This document shows positions 44,287-55,585 of a DNA stretch of 64,000 nt, one piece after another. The DNA is taken from NCBI GenBank assembly GCA_030770425.1, contig JASJFT010000082.1, positions 124,001 to 188,000 of the forward strand, read 5' to 3'. The notes beneath the pieces were generated by a model that was not told the DNA's origin, did no database searches, and saw only the letters and a program-made list of their open reading frames with translations. Each line of letters begins with the position of its first letter. Positions within the stretch are counted from its first letter, which is position 1. Position numbers and translations under genes: made by a program. The stretch comes from Darksidea phi (taxonomy: Eukaryota; Ascomycota; Dothideomycetes; Pleosporales; Lentitheciaceae).

Positions 44287-45410
44287 TTAGAGCTCGAGCG
44301 CCTTCTTCGCCATAGCGAGCGCGCCCTCGAAGGTCTTGTTGCCACCGATGAAGCCAGCTGCGTGGACGAATACGCCGCCGGGAATACCCGTCACTTCGTC
44401 AAGCTGGGCATCACGCACACCTTTCCATGCATCGGGGAGATCTTTGCGGTTCTCAAAACCCCCGTTTTCTTTGCTGACGGCGCGGATGCGCCATTTGCTG
44501 TCCGGTTCCGAGGTCTCTGGAAAGAGCACGTATAAAACTTGGGGTGCGACACCGTCTGGGATAGGCTGCTCCTTCTCGAGCATGTAAAGGTGATCCGACC
44601 ATGGCATGCCTTCTGGGAGAACGAGGATGCGGCCTTGCGGGTCGTATTGCAGACGCGTCTCGTACGCTTGCTTGACGGAGTTGCGAGCTGGGAGCCACCA
44701 GTTGGCGCGATCGGTCAATTCTAAGAGGAATTGCTCTCCTACGAATGCTGAGGCCTTAGCGAAACGTGCGTCTTCAGCAGCCTGCTGCTCCTCCTTGCTC
44801 TTAGTGGCCTCAGCATCCTTCTGGGGTGTGTAGTTGTAGCGATTGACCACGCTCGCGATGCTGAATCCGCGGTCCTCGAACTTCTTGGTAAGACCAGCTC
44901 CTTCTAGCTCTTTGGGCGCGATGACATTTACACCGTTGTCGTTGGCGTCGAATGCCTCAATGAAGTCTGTGTAGATCTTTTCGTACAGCAGATCGAGGTC
45001 GGCACCCGGCGTGAGTCCTGTTACCGTCGCGATAATGTCCTTCCCGAAGTGCATGTAAACAAGCCCCGCGGAGGAGAGCTTGGTGTTGTGGCCCGGGAAG
45101 ACGGTGGTGAATTCGCGTTGGTGGTGATCGTAGCGCTTCTGCTCGTCGTTGTAGACGGCGCCAACGTCAACGACCGTGTGGCAAGTCTTCAAGACGTCGG
45201 CATCGCGCGTCCGGACGAGGGGTGAGTCTGCGTAAGTCGGTAGCAGCCGGAGCATAGATACGGCAAGCGCTTCGTCAGCGTGGAAGTGACCGCTGGGAAA
45301 ATGGTCAGTATAGCCCAAAGCTCTCCTCGAGAGCTGTCTTACTTGTGAGTACCAATCACGGGCGCATCCACATCCATCTTGAGCTTCTTGGAGGGGTTCT
45401 CGGTGGCCAT
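44287..45410 (-). CDS. MYG1: MYG1-type DHH-family exonuclease
   Basis: Two exons, complement(join(44287..45292,45343..45410)), 357 aa; the 50-base intron splits the codon in T-H-N-G-H-F-H-A-D-E, the N-terminal metal-binding motif of the family. Further family motifs are VDVGAVYN, RYDHHQREF (the DHH motif) and KLSSAGLVY. The C-terminal region has PEG.PW and GGVFVHAAGFIGG. MYG1 in animals is a 3'-5' RNA exonuclease acting in nucleolus and mitochondria; fungal members are widely conserved. I use the ATG at 45410, where the spliced protein matches family length. The open frame beyond the intron to 45519 is read-through. Divergent from ICE2. Confidence 0.93.
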
Positions 45411-46260
45411 GTTGCGCAAGGGATACTGCCGTGGATGTATGAAGAGAGGGTGAGGTCTGATTTTTGGGATCTGTGCGGGAATGCGGAAACACGCTGTCCT
45501 CAACGCAAACATCCAGCACTAAGCTACTGTGATGAGTACTGAGGTGAAGTCGGCTTTCGAGGCTTGGCGGGGAAGATCTTGGATCGTGGCGGCCCGTTTC
45601 CTGGCAGGCGCGCTATCATGGTTGGGGCAAGCGCTTCGGCACCGTGCGCTACGAGACTCACCTCTCCACTCGAGATGAGAAACTTGTCCTCTTCGTTCCT
45701 TCGCCAGCAGTCGCCCGCTGCTTGGACCCGACTCCCCCATCAATTCCTGCGAGTCGCAGCACTCACTGTACGTTCACTGATTCCCGTTTGCCCTCCTCCC
45801 CTAGGCCGCATCTGTGCGATCTCCAATCATCCCCGGCGGCCAGCACGCGACAGCAATTAGCCAATAACCTCGTCGTGCCTGAGTTCCGAAGCCTCATGCC
45901 GACGCAGCTGTCTGCATCACCAACGTCCACGGTTCGACACTGACATCGTCCTTCCCCCGCAGCCTCCCCACGCTTTCCCGCACCAGCTTACGCTCTGCGG
46001 AGAGCCACGCCATTTTCACGTGAAGATAACCTGCTCCCCGCCAAGACGGTGTCAGCGAGCGAGAAAAGGCACACCAGGCTCGACCATCTCCGCCACGTCT
46101 TCCATCGGCCCGCCCGTCCTCGCGCCGCTGCGTCTGACCGTTTCCGGTCTCCCTCGCGCAGACTGCGCGTCCTACGCGCGCGTCGCACCCCTCTAGAGCC
46201 GTTGGGCACGTCAGAGACCGAGCTCGTCACGCACGAGCTTGGCAAGGACGACGTGTGCAG
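45411..46260. promoter_or_regulatory. Divergent promoter region between MYG1 and ICE2
   Basis: 850 bases between opposed starts. The ICE2-proximal half is C/T- and CG-rich, as in fungal leaders. Several short frames on both strands look like compositional artefacts. Confidence 0.5.
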
Positions 46261-47685
46261 ATGTGGCTCATCAGAGTCCTCTCCTCGACAGTCTTCCTCG
46301 GAACGATAATATTCACGATACCGTTGGCCTTCGATATCGGCGGGCGAACATGTGGGCTCGCCTTCTCGCTGGCCCTGAGCACATACTACTTCATATACTC
46401 TGCCCTGCGGTTAGCGACGCCCGACGAATCGAGGTTTAGGTGGATGCTATGCAAGATCTTTGCAGTCACACAGTGGCTTATGATACCGACGCTGTTAATA
46501 TGGAGCCTGAACAAATTCTCTATCGACTCTGACAATAATTCCGGATGGGTGGAACGAACCTTTGGTGGAAAGAGAGCGCAGGACGCAAGCGTGTACGAAT
46601 GGCTGTTCGGCGTTGATGGACTGGCGGAGATGGTTACGATTGGGACCTGGGATAAATTACTGCGATACAGCACGCCCGTGTTTCAGGTCGGAGAGGGTTT
46701 TTGCAGCTTGCTAGTTATTCAGGCTGCCGGCCAAATCACGCGATGGTTGGTCAATAGGGAGCGGGGCGACAGCTGGATGGTAAGCATCTTTCGAAAACCG
46801 CGACATGTTCCGAGCTAACCGAAGCAGATCGGCCTTCTCATCGCCTCCGCGTCTATAATCTCGTCCTCCGTCTACTTCCTCTGGCGCATAACCACATTCC
46901 CCGAGATCAGCAATATTGATGCAATCCTCATCGGTGTTGCTATCACTACCGCCATATTCCTGTGTGCTTGGGGTATTGTCAGTGGAAGGGGCAATCCGGT
47001 GGAATCATCATTACTTGTAGGACCTACAACCGCCTTCCTCTTTACAAGCTAACAGTTGCAGTTCGCCTACGTCACCCTATGCATCTACCAGATTTTCACA
47101 GATTATCAACCCGCTCCTGGCTCCGCTGCTGCGACGGACATACCCTCCGACCCAGCGTTGCCACCTTTACCTCCGATAATCATGGCGTCTTATACTACAC
47201 TCCTACACGCGCTCGGCTCGCTACCGACTATCACGCACACGGCCTTCAATCTCATGGTCGGCGCGGTCATGACTATCACACCTAGTGTCATAATATCACT
47301 TGCGTACCGCGTCTTCGTCATGTACGCGGCTGCTCGCATCATCCCCGCTGTCAGGGAAAGCGGTGCACGAGCATTGTCCCAAGAACCGAGCCTAGACGAT
47401 GACGATGACACCACAAAGGTGCTTGGGTTCCTCACATGGTTTAGTCCAAGTATTCTAATCGCTGTCTATACAAGTCTGCTCATGCAACATTTCGCAAGCG
47501 GAAATGGCGGCATTGATGGGAGTGCTGTGCAAGATGAATGGTGGAAGAACCAAGGCGGAGACACAGGAGGCAACTTCTGGCGATGGATAAACCTCGCCGC
47601 CACCATGGCTATCTACGCCATTGAACTGAAGATATCAAAAGAAGATGACGATGGGCGGTTGACGAGCCATTGGAAGAGCGATTAG
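46261..47685 (+). CDS. ICE2: ICE2-family ER membrane protein
   Basis: Three exons, join(46261..46779,46828..47016,47062..47685), 443 aa, with 48- and 45-base introns. The start MWLIRVLSS with a following hydrophobic helix and FDIGGRTCGLAFSL is characteristic of ICE2. I count about eight to ten membrane spans over the length. Yeast Ice2 shapes and distributes cortical ER and links lipid metabolism to membrane growth by restraining the Nem1-Spo7/Pah1 pathway. A polar loop with an acidic run (around SLDDDDD) lies before the last spans. The ATG at 46261 is used. No lesions. Confidence 0.92.
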
Positions 47686-49188
47686 AGAAAGACATCGAAG
47701 CAAGGATTGGGTAAAGTGGGCAAGCGCCCGCAGGAGACTGACAAGATGGGTGCCGCGTAACCAAGATGAGCGCCCCACAAAGAAGAAAGAGGGAAGGGTA
47801 AGAACGCACATATAGTTCACAGCAAGCCCTGACTATGTTATTAATTGGCGCGCTTCTTTCTTTGTCTTAGCAAGCACGAGCATGGACCCTTTTTTTTCAG
47901 ATACCCGGAATTTGATATGAAGATATTCTTGTGAAGAGACAAAGTGGTAGCAGAAAGATAGTAGTACCATGCCATAGGGTGGCATTATGTAAGAATATCA
48001 CGCATGAAATTATTGCATTCACATGTATACTGTATATATTTCCTGCTTGATATTCTGTTTTGTAGAGACTTGTTCCACTTTTGTGAAGGTTTTAACGTTT
48101 TGCTAATCAGTAGGTGTAAAACTCTGGGAGGACGTTGTATAACCTCTAGCGTGCGCTGAAATCGAAGAAGTTTCCTTTGGAAAATGGTTTGTTGATAGAT
48201 CTCTATGTTAATTTTCGACAGGCAGGCTTTGTCTTGTGGGTGATGTTATATTAGCTTGGACGCCTTAGTATTGTGGTGTATGGGTATATCAAAGATAGGA
48301 GGGTGGAGCTCACGACCCGCAGTCGGAGGGATGGGAGAGATGATAGGATAGGCGGCCAAAATACCCAACTAATTGAACTGTTTCTTCTGTCTGCTGAGGG
48401 ATGAGATGAATAGAATCGCACTAAAGACGCTCCCGGACGACCTTCTCTCGGACTCCAGCCTAACGTTTCTCCCCTTACCTAAGCCTTCGATACTCGATCG
48501 GGCCCCCCTTACAACTACTACACCACAGTATCTGGAAGGTTTTGTGTTGGAAGGCAAAGGGCCTCCACGTTAGTCCTTTTTAGAAACCTGGGGTGCTAGT
48601 GTTTACGGGTAATCTATGTTTGTTATGTACTTCTGGAGTAGAGCGAGCTTCGCATAATGACGTAATTAGTAATTAGTCAAGATAGAGTCTAAAGCTAAGA
48701 CTTTTTCCGCGATGCGGGATTTAGTACTAATCACGATATTTTGGCATATGTAGACAGGGGTGGAGCCATCCATATCTTGTGCAAGTTGCTGTATTGATGT
48801 ACAGACTGGTGTACAAGCGGTGTGAGCAGCACGCCCTCGTATTGGCAGCCTTTATTGCCCTGCAATGTAGAGACTTTTTGAGACATCATAAGGTGGAAAG
48901 ATTATAATTGTTCAAAGGAGAAATCCATTTCGTCTGATATCAATGCAAAGCGGTTGTAGAGAAGTATTGAACTTTTATTGTGGACTGTCCGTGTTGCAAT
49001 GTCCAGCATCCCTCTGTAACCACTGTGACGTCTTTTCTAAATTTACATGATACGTCTCTGCTATAAGAATTAGTCAATGAATTGTGGCTAATTGACAGGC
49101 AGTTGTAAAGCCAATAGCAAGGATTTGCCAAACTCTGTGTAACCAATTTTCTCTCAGCACAGGGATCCCATGTCATGCATAGAACTCA
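47686..49188. other. Intergenic, no gene recognised
   Basis: About 1.5 kb. T-rich sequence after ICE2 (47870-47920, 48000-48100) suits a 3' UTR. Short frames such as 48373-48573 lack an ATG. Confidence 0.5.
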
Positions 49189-51006
49189 TTGGCCACTACT
49201 TGTGGGTCTGTCGCCCCCAGTGCTTCGTTGTGCAGTACCTGCGAGACGCTTTTAACTTACAACGGACTTCTCAATGTCAGCTGGAAAAAGTCATTCATGC
49301 ATCTCCAGGCTCCGAAAATTGCGAGCTCGGGTGGCATACGGCATTGCCCTGTTTGCGCTATTATGACGGCATTCCCAGACGTCTCTTATGTTGAATTGCG
49401 TATGGAGGAGTCTACCATTGATTTCTCGTTTGGACTATATGTGAGAAGTGTCTGTGAGCACAGGAATATCACAAGTTGTCGGGGGAAGATACTTCACCTA
49501 ATAGCGAACGAAGATACGTTATTTTAGCCAATATGATGTATGCTATAGCTCACTTTGGTCTAGATGACCCGGCGGCGTCGCTAACGAATCGTCGGCCACC
49601 ACTAACAGACGTTGCAAGCGAGAACGCTTTTACAATGGCGCGATCCTAGCTCGGAGTGTGTGCAGAGAATCACTCAGGATGCCCCAAGCACAACTTTGTA
49701 CCCATGTTACCAACATATCTCGTCGACGTATGTCCTGGGCTGCCGAGCGTAGCCGCGAAACTTCATGAGTCCGCAGAAGACCAGCTAGCAAAATATCTGT
49801 CTCGGTTATTGCTGGGGCACCGTGGAGCAAGTTACAACCACGCAAGCGAACCTCGCTGACTGCTTGGAGGCAATACCTGTTAACAAGCTCGGCCTTACTA
49901 TACAGGACGCTATAGAAACTGCCCGGGGTCTTGGCTTTCGGTATCTCTGGGTCGATACACTGTGTATTCTACAAGATGATGGTAAGCAAAAGGCGTCGGA
50001 GATTAAGAAAAAGTCGTCCATAGACAAGAATGCGACGGCGGTAATTTCAGCCGCGACAGCATCTGCAGCCTCTGAAGGCTTCCTCCGGGCAGACCGCGAC
50101 TTAGAGTTCGATAGGTTCTATTTGAGATTGGGTTCCACGACCTTCGACTTCCAAGTTGAATTCCCGGAGGTGTTATCGGAAATCTTACACTTGTTGAAGA
50201 GCAGCAGTCCAAACCAAATCATTCACTGGACAACCAGGCTTGAGCGTTACAAGAGCACTTGCTCTCGAAGCGCAAACTGGTCTACTCGTCCGTAGAACTG
50301 CTCGTGGGGTGTCAAGAGCAGGTTCCATGTCCGTTACAGAACAGTCTTTTGTCTTATTCGTAGCATCAGACCGTCGACCGTTATTATCCCTCAATTTCAA
50401 GTTGGGATTGGAAACGGAAATATCAGCCCTCGAAACTCATAAATGAATACTATCGCCTCATTGGCGGTTATTCATATCGGTTTCTTTCCAAGGACGAAGA
50501 CCGTCTAAACGCATTCCAAGGGCTCGCTAAGGAGATTGAGGAGCTTAGTGGCGAAATAGTGCGTTACGGCATGCCATCCTACAGTCCAACCCTGTTCGCA
50601 TGGCATGTACATTCTCCTGCACGTGTGCGCTCCGTTAGAGCGCCTAGCTGGTCGTGGGCCTGCCTCGACACATCAATTGGCAGTCAGCCCTGTTATGATA
50701 CGGAGAGAGAATACGATGCGCGTATACAGTTCGACAATAGTAGTGACTCTCGGAAGCTGATTGTCACAGCGTATGTTATCGATGGGGCGGCATGGGCTGG
50801 CGAACACCCCTACGAGAAACCATTCAGTATAAATCTATGTTATGCAGATCTTGAGATCGGGCTACCAGATCCCCTATACAGATCGTATCTGTACCTTGCA
50901 AGCGGTTATTTAATAGAGGATATAGTTCTGGTTTGTACCGTAGGACTGGGCTGTACTATGGTCGCTTGTTCTACGAGAGCTGGCCAAAGGACCCACAAGA
51001 AGTGAT
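49189..51006 (+). pseudogene. Decayed HET-domain (heterokaryon incompatibility) gene
   Basis: The gene can be followed from a Cys-containing N-terminal region (49190-49520), through YCWGTVEQVTTTQANL at about 49810-49855 and the core YLWVDTLCILQDD near 49940-49980, to ISAATASAASEGFL at 50045-50085. It continues with LVYSSVELL near 50275 and the C-terminal PSWSWACLD near 50645. These are the standard HET-domain landmarks in the right order. Frameshifts lie near 49800-49812 and 50210-50220, with more stops near 50355 and 50930. No single splice model joins them. HET proteins trigger cell death on meeting an incompatible partner, and relics are common in fungi. Confidence 0.8.
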
Positions 51007-51521
51007 ACTGATATAAACGGCACTAAGGAGGAATGTTTAATAGTAATTAGTAGCCTACTTAGTCCTGCGGCTATACAAGCAAGTAATTTAGCATTAAGAA
51101 TTGGCAGGTATAAAGCACACGACAGTTTATGACAAAGGACTCTTACAACTCCAGTATTACATGTTCCGATGGTAGTCACTGTCTGTTTCCTGGCGCGATT
51201 CATGGGCGGCTGTTAGACATTTTAGGACTGTAAAGCACACCATACCCTTGCGCTTTTCGACTCTGCGTCGTTACAGAAACAGATCTGAGATTCCATAATT
51301 ATCTCCCGCATCCTCCTTGCTTTCATTAGCGGTCATTCATGACCCATATTTAGGGATGCTGCCTCCTTTTCCTCAATCTCAGTGCGATACGAGAACCGGG
51401 TATCACTATTACTCGTATCGTCTCGTAGCTCAGTCACGTGAGCTCGTGTAGAGAGATGGAGATTGATGCGGTGATGTGCACATAATTCGTATGACGCGCG
51501 AGTTTCTAAGACTACACTAGT
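51007..51521. other. Intergenic
   Basis: Between two converging pseudogenes. No coding signal. Confidence 0.45.
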
Positions 51522-53756
51522 CTACCGTGCCGCTGCCTGATAGAATCTATCATTTAGGATGATATTCTTATAGACATAGAAGTCTATTAAATTTGCATTG
51601 GCCAAGGGCTGTCCCACATAGTCTCCCATGGAATGTGCAACGAGACAATTGGTAAAAAAAAAGGCATTGGAAATTGGCACCGATAAATCTAATATACCGT
51701 CTGATTCTTCTGCTGCGCATGTTGCCTGTGCGTTCGGAATGCTTGCGGTAGTAAGTGCAGGAGCGGGTAATTGATCAGTAGGTGAGCCTGTCCCTAGAGC
51801 GTCTGCAATTTTCTGGATCGGTCCATGGCATCGTTCGAGACAAATGTCGCAAGATCCCACTCTGATTCACTCCGTGCCTGCTGTAATCGTTTCTGAACTT
51901 GTGTGAGTTTAGTGATGCATGACATCTTCGTTGTGAGGTCGCCTCACTCCACTGTGCATCTCAATAGCACGGTGGCAGCGGAGACTAGGAGATAATATGT
52001 GTCTAAGGATATCAGCACAGGCTTCCGAAAGAGAAAGGGGCGAAATAAGTCTCACAGGGCATCCAGAACTCGTACAACTGAGTTAGGTAAGTAATGTGAC
52101 GAATTCCACGACGTCACATACCGCCTCTCTCAGCATTGCAAGCCGATATTGTCGGGCCTTCGAGCCCCTCCGCTTTGGGTCCTTGAGGGTAGCCTCGTCA
52201 AACATAAGAAGATGTAGGACTACAGAACATATTAAATGTGTCTTGAAAGCCAATCGACAGATGAGCATTTTGATTGAAAAATACGAGAGCCACAGATTAC
52301 TTGCTCCATCGATCCAGACTGTCGGTTGGGACAGTCGAAGAAATTGTGGGAGCGCTTCCACCCAATCGTCCAACAAACATTCCACCTTTCGCAAGTTTCT
52401 CCAGACCTCGTCAACATTGAGCTGAAGGAAGTATACGAAGGGAAGCACGTCACCTAAAATCTGGCTGAGCCTGCACAGGTGCAAAAAGGAAGTTGTTATC
52501 TCTGCATGGCTTCCGAAGCATTTGAACTGAGGAGAGAATCTAACTTGGGCACTAGTGTTAGCTAGGAAACCCTATCATGTATATGACCCCATTCACTCTG
52601 CTTAAGTACGGGCGCTGTGCCCTTCGGCATATAAGGCCCCTGAGTTCAGTACATAGACCAATCAATCAAGTGAACTCTGCCCTAAAATAAGAACTGGAAC
52701 ATGGTAACATTGCCGGTTGATATTTGGCGGTATGCCATGGCCTATGCTCGACTAATGATCGTGAGTGAGTACGCTCCACCAGAGTCTTATGCGTACATTC
52801 GTTTCGTACGCTGTGACTTTCCCGAGCTTTGGATTACGATTTAATCCTAGGTTGTGCGCAAGCGTGACCGCGCGTCCAGTATTAACAACGTTTCCTGTGA
52901 CTTGCATAACGGGGCGTCCAAGCAGGTCCAATAGAGCAGCGTGATCAGTTGAGATTGTGGGCGCCATGTAGTCGTCTTAAAGAGCGGCAACAGTTTGGTT
53001 CGAAATGAATTGAAAATCTGGTAGAAGTTTATGCCATAGAACCTCGGATTTCCTCCAGGAAAGCAGTGCAGAGGCGTAGAGATCACAAACCAGGGAGGAA
53101 GAGATGCGATCATCATCTTTGTGCCACATCGTCGAAAATGTCTTCACATCAAGAATCGGAAAGCATGGATGAAGATAATCGAAGTACCTGCGCATAATAA
53201 GTGATTATTAATGTGACAAAGGCCTTTTGGTGTAAGTACAGCTTCTGCACCTTGGACGTGAATGGACTGAGTATCTGCTCTATGATATCTCTCTGGGTTC
53301 TTCCGGGATCAATGGCAGATTTCGATCCTTCCCGCCGTCTTGGTACGTTAAGATAGACGATCGGGTTCCCAGGTGCATTGGAGATGGTATAGTATTGCTT
53401 TACGGTTGCTCTTCCTTCTGATGTCTGAGGGGTCAGATATTGCTCTAGCACGGTGATATCTTCCGCCATTGGCGGATTCATCATTAATGACCACTTTGTT
53501 GGAAATGTCCTATTAAACCTGGGGAACTGCGCCAGACTTTCTCCAATTTCACTTGTTGCATAATTTTGGCGACGCCATTTCGGCGCCCTTGGAGGGCGGG
53601 AGGCAGATCAATCTCAAAGCCTTTCTGAGTAGGATTACACGCATCATTACGCTCGCGGCAGAATTGACATGGTTTTCCAGGGATATCGATGTCGCATCTG
53701 ATTTTCCGTTGGCGGCAACGGTCGCAAGCGGGCACTCCAAGGCAGCTTCGATACAT
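51522..53756 (-). pseudogene. Zn2Cys6 transcription-factor gene with in-frame stops
   Basis: Minus strand, probable start 53756. The finger is complete: C11-x2-C14-x6-C21-x8-C30-x2-C33-x6-C40. Introns at 53494-53552 and 53188-53239 join smoothly into a fungal-specific transcription-factor domain (YFDYLHPCFPILD and, later, AVTLAHNLGLNR, then RIRLWW). The same frame then meets TAA at 52977-52979 (before DDYMAP) and TAG at 52752-52754 (before SSIGHGIPPN). In the family alignment a Gln and a Trp would be natural at these points, and both changes fit CpA-to-TpA mutation. Later pieces continue as expected (ILGDVLPFVYF near 52450, LYEFWMP near 52075, VSAATVLLRC near 51970), with further stops. The far end (51522-51880) is of uncertain membership. 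Divergent from the decarboxylase gene, which it probably once controlled. Confidence 0.78.
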
Positions 53757-54190
53757 TCCTGCACCAGCAGGTCGAATTCGACACGGATGCGCTCCGAATA
53801 CTCGAGAATGTGCCTGTGGTCTGTGAGATCGACAAGGTCGTGCCGACAACGGAGGTCTTGTATGTCCGTCCACGAAGGTGCGGAGTATTGGTGGGGTAGT
53901 AACGGGCACTGGTATGCGCGGGAAATGGATGGGGAAATAGAAACGCCAACACCCTATCTTTGCCGGCGGGGTGGAAGATCATTCGGGCAAGCGCTGCTGT
54001 GGTTGGTCAAATCAGTAGTTCACCGTCGGAAAACCACCTCAACAATCGATCCTCCCAACTTTCCCGATGGAACACTGCGCAGTACAGCATACGAGATATA
54101 CTTATATCAAGCAATGAACACCTTCCGCTATGGAGACATTACCGATTCTCCCGCGACCATTCCATATCAGCCCTTTGACTACCATTTACA
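53757..54190. promoter_or_regulatory. Divergent promoter between the broken regulator and the decarboxylase-like gene
   Basis: About 430 bases between opposed starts. The geometry of a pathway regulator facing its enzyme gene suggests shared control. No operator is defined. Confidence 0.45.
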
Positions 54191-55585
54191 ATGTCCCGTC
54201 CTTACGACACCGTGGACCCTGAGCAGCTCCAGCGCAATGCTGATTCATCCCTCCTGTATTATGGAACACCGTTTCATCCGGAAATCATCACCTCGGCTAA
54301 TGGCATCCATATCGAAACACACACCGGTCATCGCATGATGGATTTCACATCGGGGCAGATGTCTTGCCTCATCGGCCACGGCAACCCCGAAGTCGTCAAG
54401 GTCATCCACAGTCATGCGCAACACCTGGACCATCTGTTCAGCGGCATGATAAGCCCGCCCGTGATCAGTCTTGCGAAGAGATTAACTGATGTTGCACCTG
54501 CTGGCCTTGACAAGGCCTTCTTCCTAAGCACTGGTGGAGAAAGCAACGAAGCAGCTATTCGCCTCGCCAAATCCTATACCGGGAAATTCGAGATAGTCGG
54601 TCTAGCAGCCTCATGGCATGGGATGACCGGCGCCTCGTTAGGTGCTCAGTATCACTCTGGCCGTTCGGGTTACGGGCCGAATATGGTCGGCAATCTTTGC
54701 CTACCGACACCAAACTCTTACCGTTCGATCTTCAGAAACCCGGATGGATCCTATGACTGGAAGATCGAGCTTGATTATGGGTTTGATCTGTTGGACAAGC
54801 AAACGTGTGGTTCGCTCGCGGCGGTCATCCTTGAACCAATTCTCTCTAGCGGTGGAATGCTCGAGTTGCCAGCTGGCTATCTGAAGGCTTTGAAGGTTCA
54901 CTGCGAGGCAAGAGGTATGCTCATGATAGTTGACGAGGCGCAGACTGCGCTTGGACGAGCGGGAGATATGTTCGCCTTCACGCACCATCCCGAAGATGAA
55001 GGAACCGTGCCAGATATTCTAACCCTCAGCAAAACTCTAGGCAATGGCCTTCCACTAAGCGCGGTGGTAACGTCTAATCGAATTGCACAGCATGCGAAGG
55101 AAAATGGCTTCCTCTTTTACACGACCCACATCAACGACCCTCTACCGGCAGCGGTGGGCGACAAGGTTCTTGAGATCGTTATTAGAGATGACCTAGTTTT
55201 TCGAGCTCGAAGACTAGGTGAGAGGCTGCAGGCGGGGTTGAGAAGATTAGAATCGCGATATGGATGCATCGGCGATGTCAGAGGACGTGGTCTGATGGCT
55301 GGGCTTGAGATCGTCGGCGACAGGAAAACGAAGGTCGGAGCACCGGAGGTGGGTAATGCTGTGGCTAAGAAGATGATGGAGAAGGGGCTGTGGGCACAGC
55401 TTGCTAATATTGCTTCATTTGGCGGCGTTTTTCGTCTTGCCCCTCCCATTACAGTGACTGAAGAGCAGCTTGACCTAGCGCTTGCAATTATAGAGGAAGC
55501 GTTGAGGACGACACCAGGGACACAGCCGCTATATACTGAGGAGCGTTATGCTCACAGTGAGTCACTTGTTGAAGCACGTTTGTGA
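54191..55585 (+). CDS. 2,2-dialkylglycine decarboxylase-like class III aminotransferase
   Basis: Single uninterrupted exon, 464 aa, the usual family length, ATG at 54191. Fold-type I PLP features are all visible: FLSTGGESNEAA (phosphate-binding loop, about 111-122), the aromatic W142-H-G stacking site, E215-P, D248-E-A-Q (pyridine nitrogen contact) and the Schiff-base lysine K281 in LSKTLGNGLP. FYTTHINDPLPAAVG is close to the bacterial decarboxylase signature and separates it from ornithine or GABA aminotransferases. The bacterial enzyme decarboxylates 2-aminoisobutyrate and isovaline to ketones, then transaminates pyruvate to alanine. In a fungus it could degrade such residues from peptaibols or act on another dialkyl amino acid. 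The gene is intact while the adjoining regulator is broken. Lack of introns is unusual next to its intron-rich neighbours. Confidence 0.85.
   Translation: MSRPYDTVDPEQLQRNADSSLLYYGTPFHPEIITSANGIHIETHTGHRMMDFTSGQMSCLIGHGNPEVVKVIHSHAQHLDHLFSGMISPPVISLAKRLTDVAPAGLDKAFFLSTGGESNEAAIRLAKSYTGKFEIVGLAASWHGMTGASLGAQYHSGRSGYGPNMVGNLCLPTPNSYRSIFRNPDGSYDWKIELDYGFDLLDKQTCGSLAAVILEPILSSGGMLELPAGYLKALKVHCEARGMLMIVDEAQTALGRAGDMFAFTHHPEDEGTVPDILTLSKTLGNGLPLSAVVTSNRIAQHAKENGFLFYTTHINDPLPAAVGDKVLEIVIRDDLVFRARRLGERLQAGLRRLESRYGCIGDVRGRGLMAGLEIVGDRKTKVGAPEVGNAVAKKMMEKGLWAQLANIASFGGVFRLAPPITVTEEQLDLALAIIEEALRTTPGTQPLYTEERYAHSESLVEARL

Noticed and set aside
53757..53909. N-terminal extension of the broken Zn2Cys6 regulator
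   Set aside because: Starts with GTG, Arg/Pro/His-rich; probably leader sequence.
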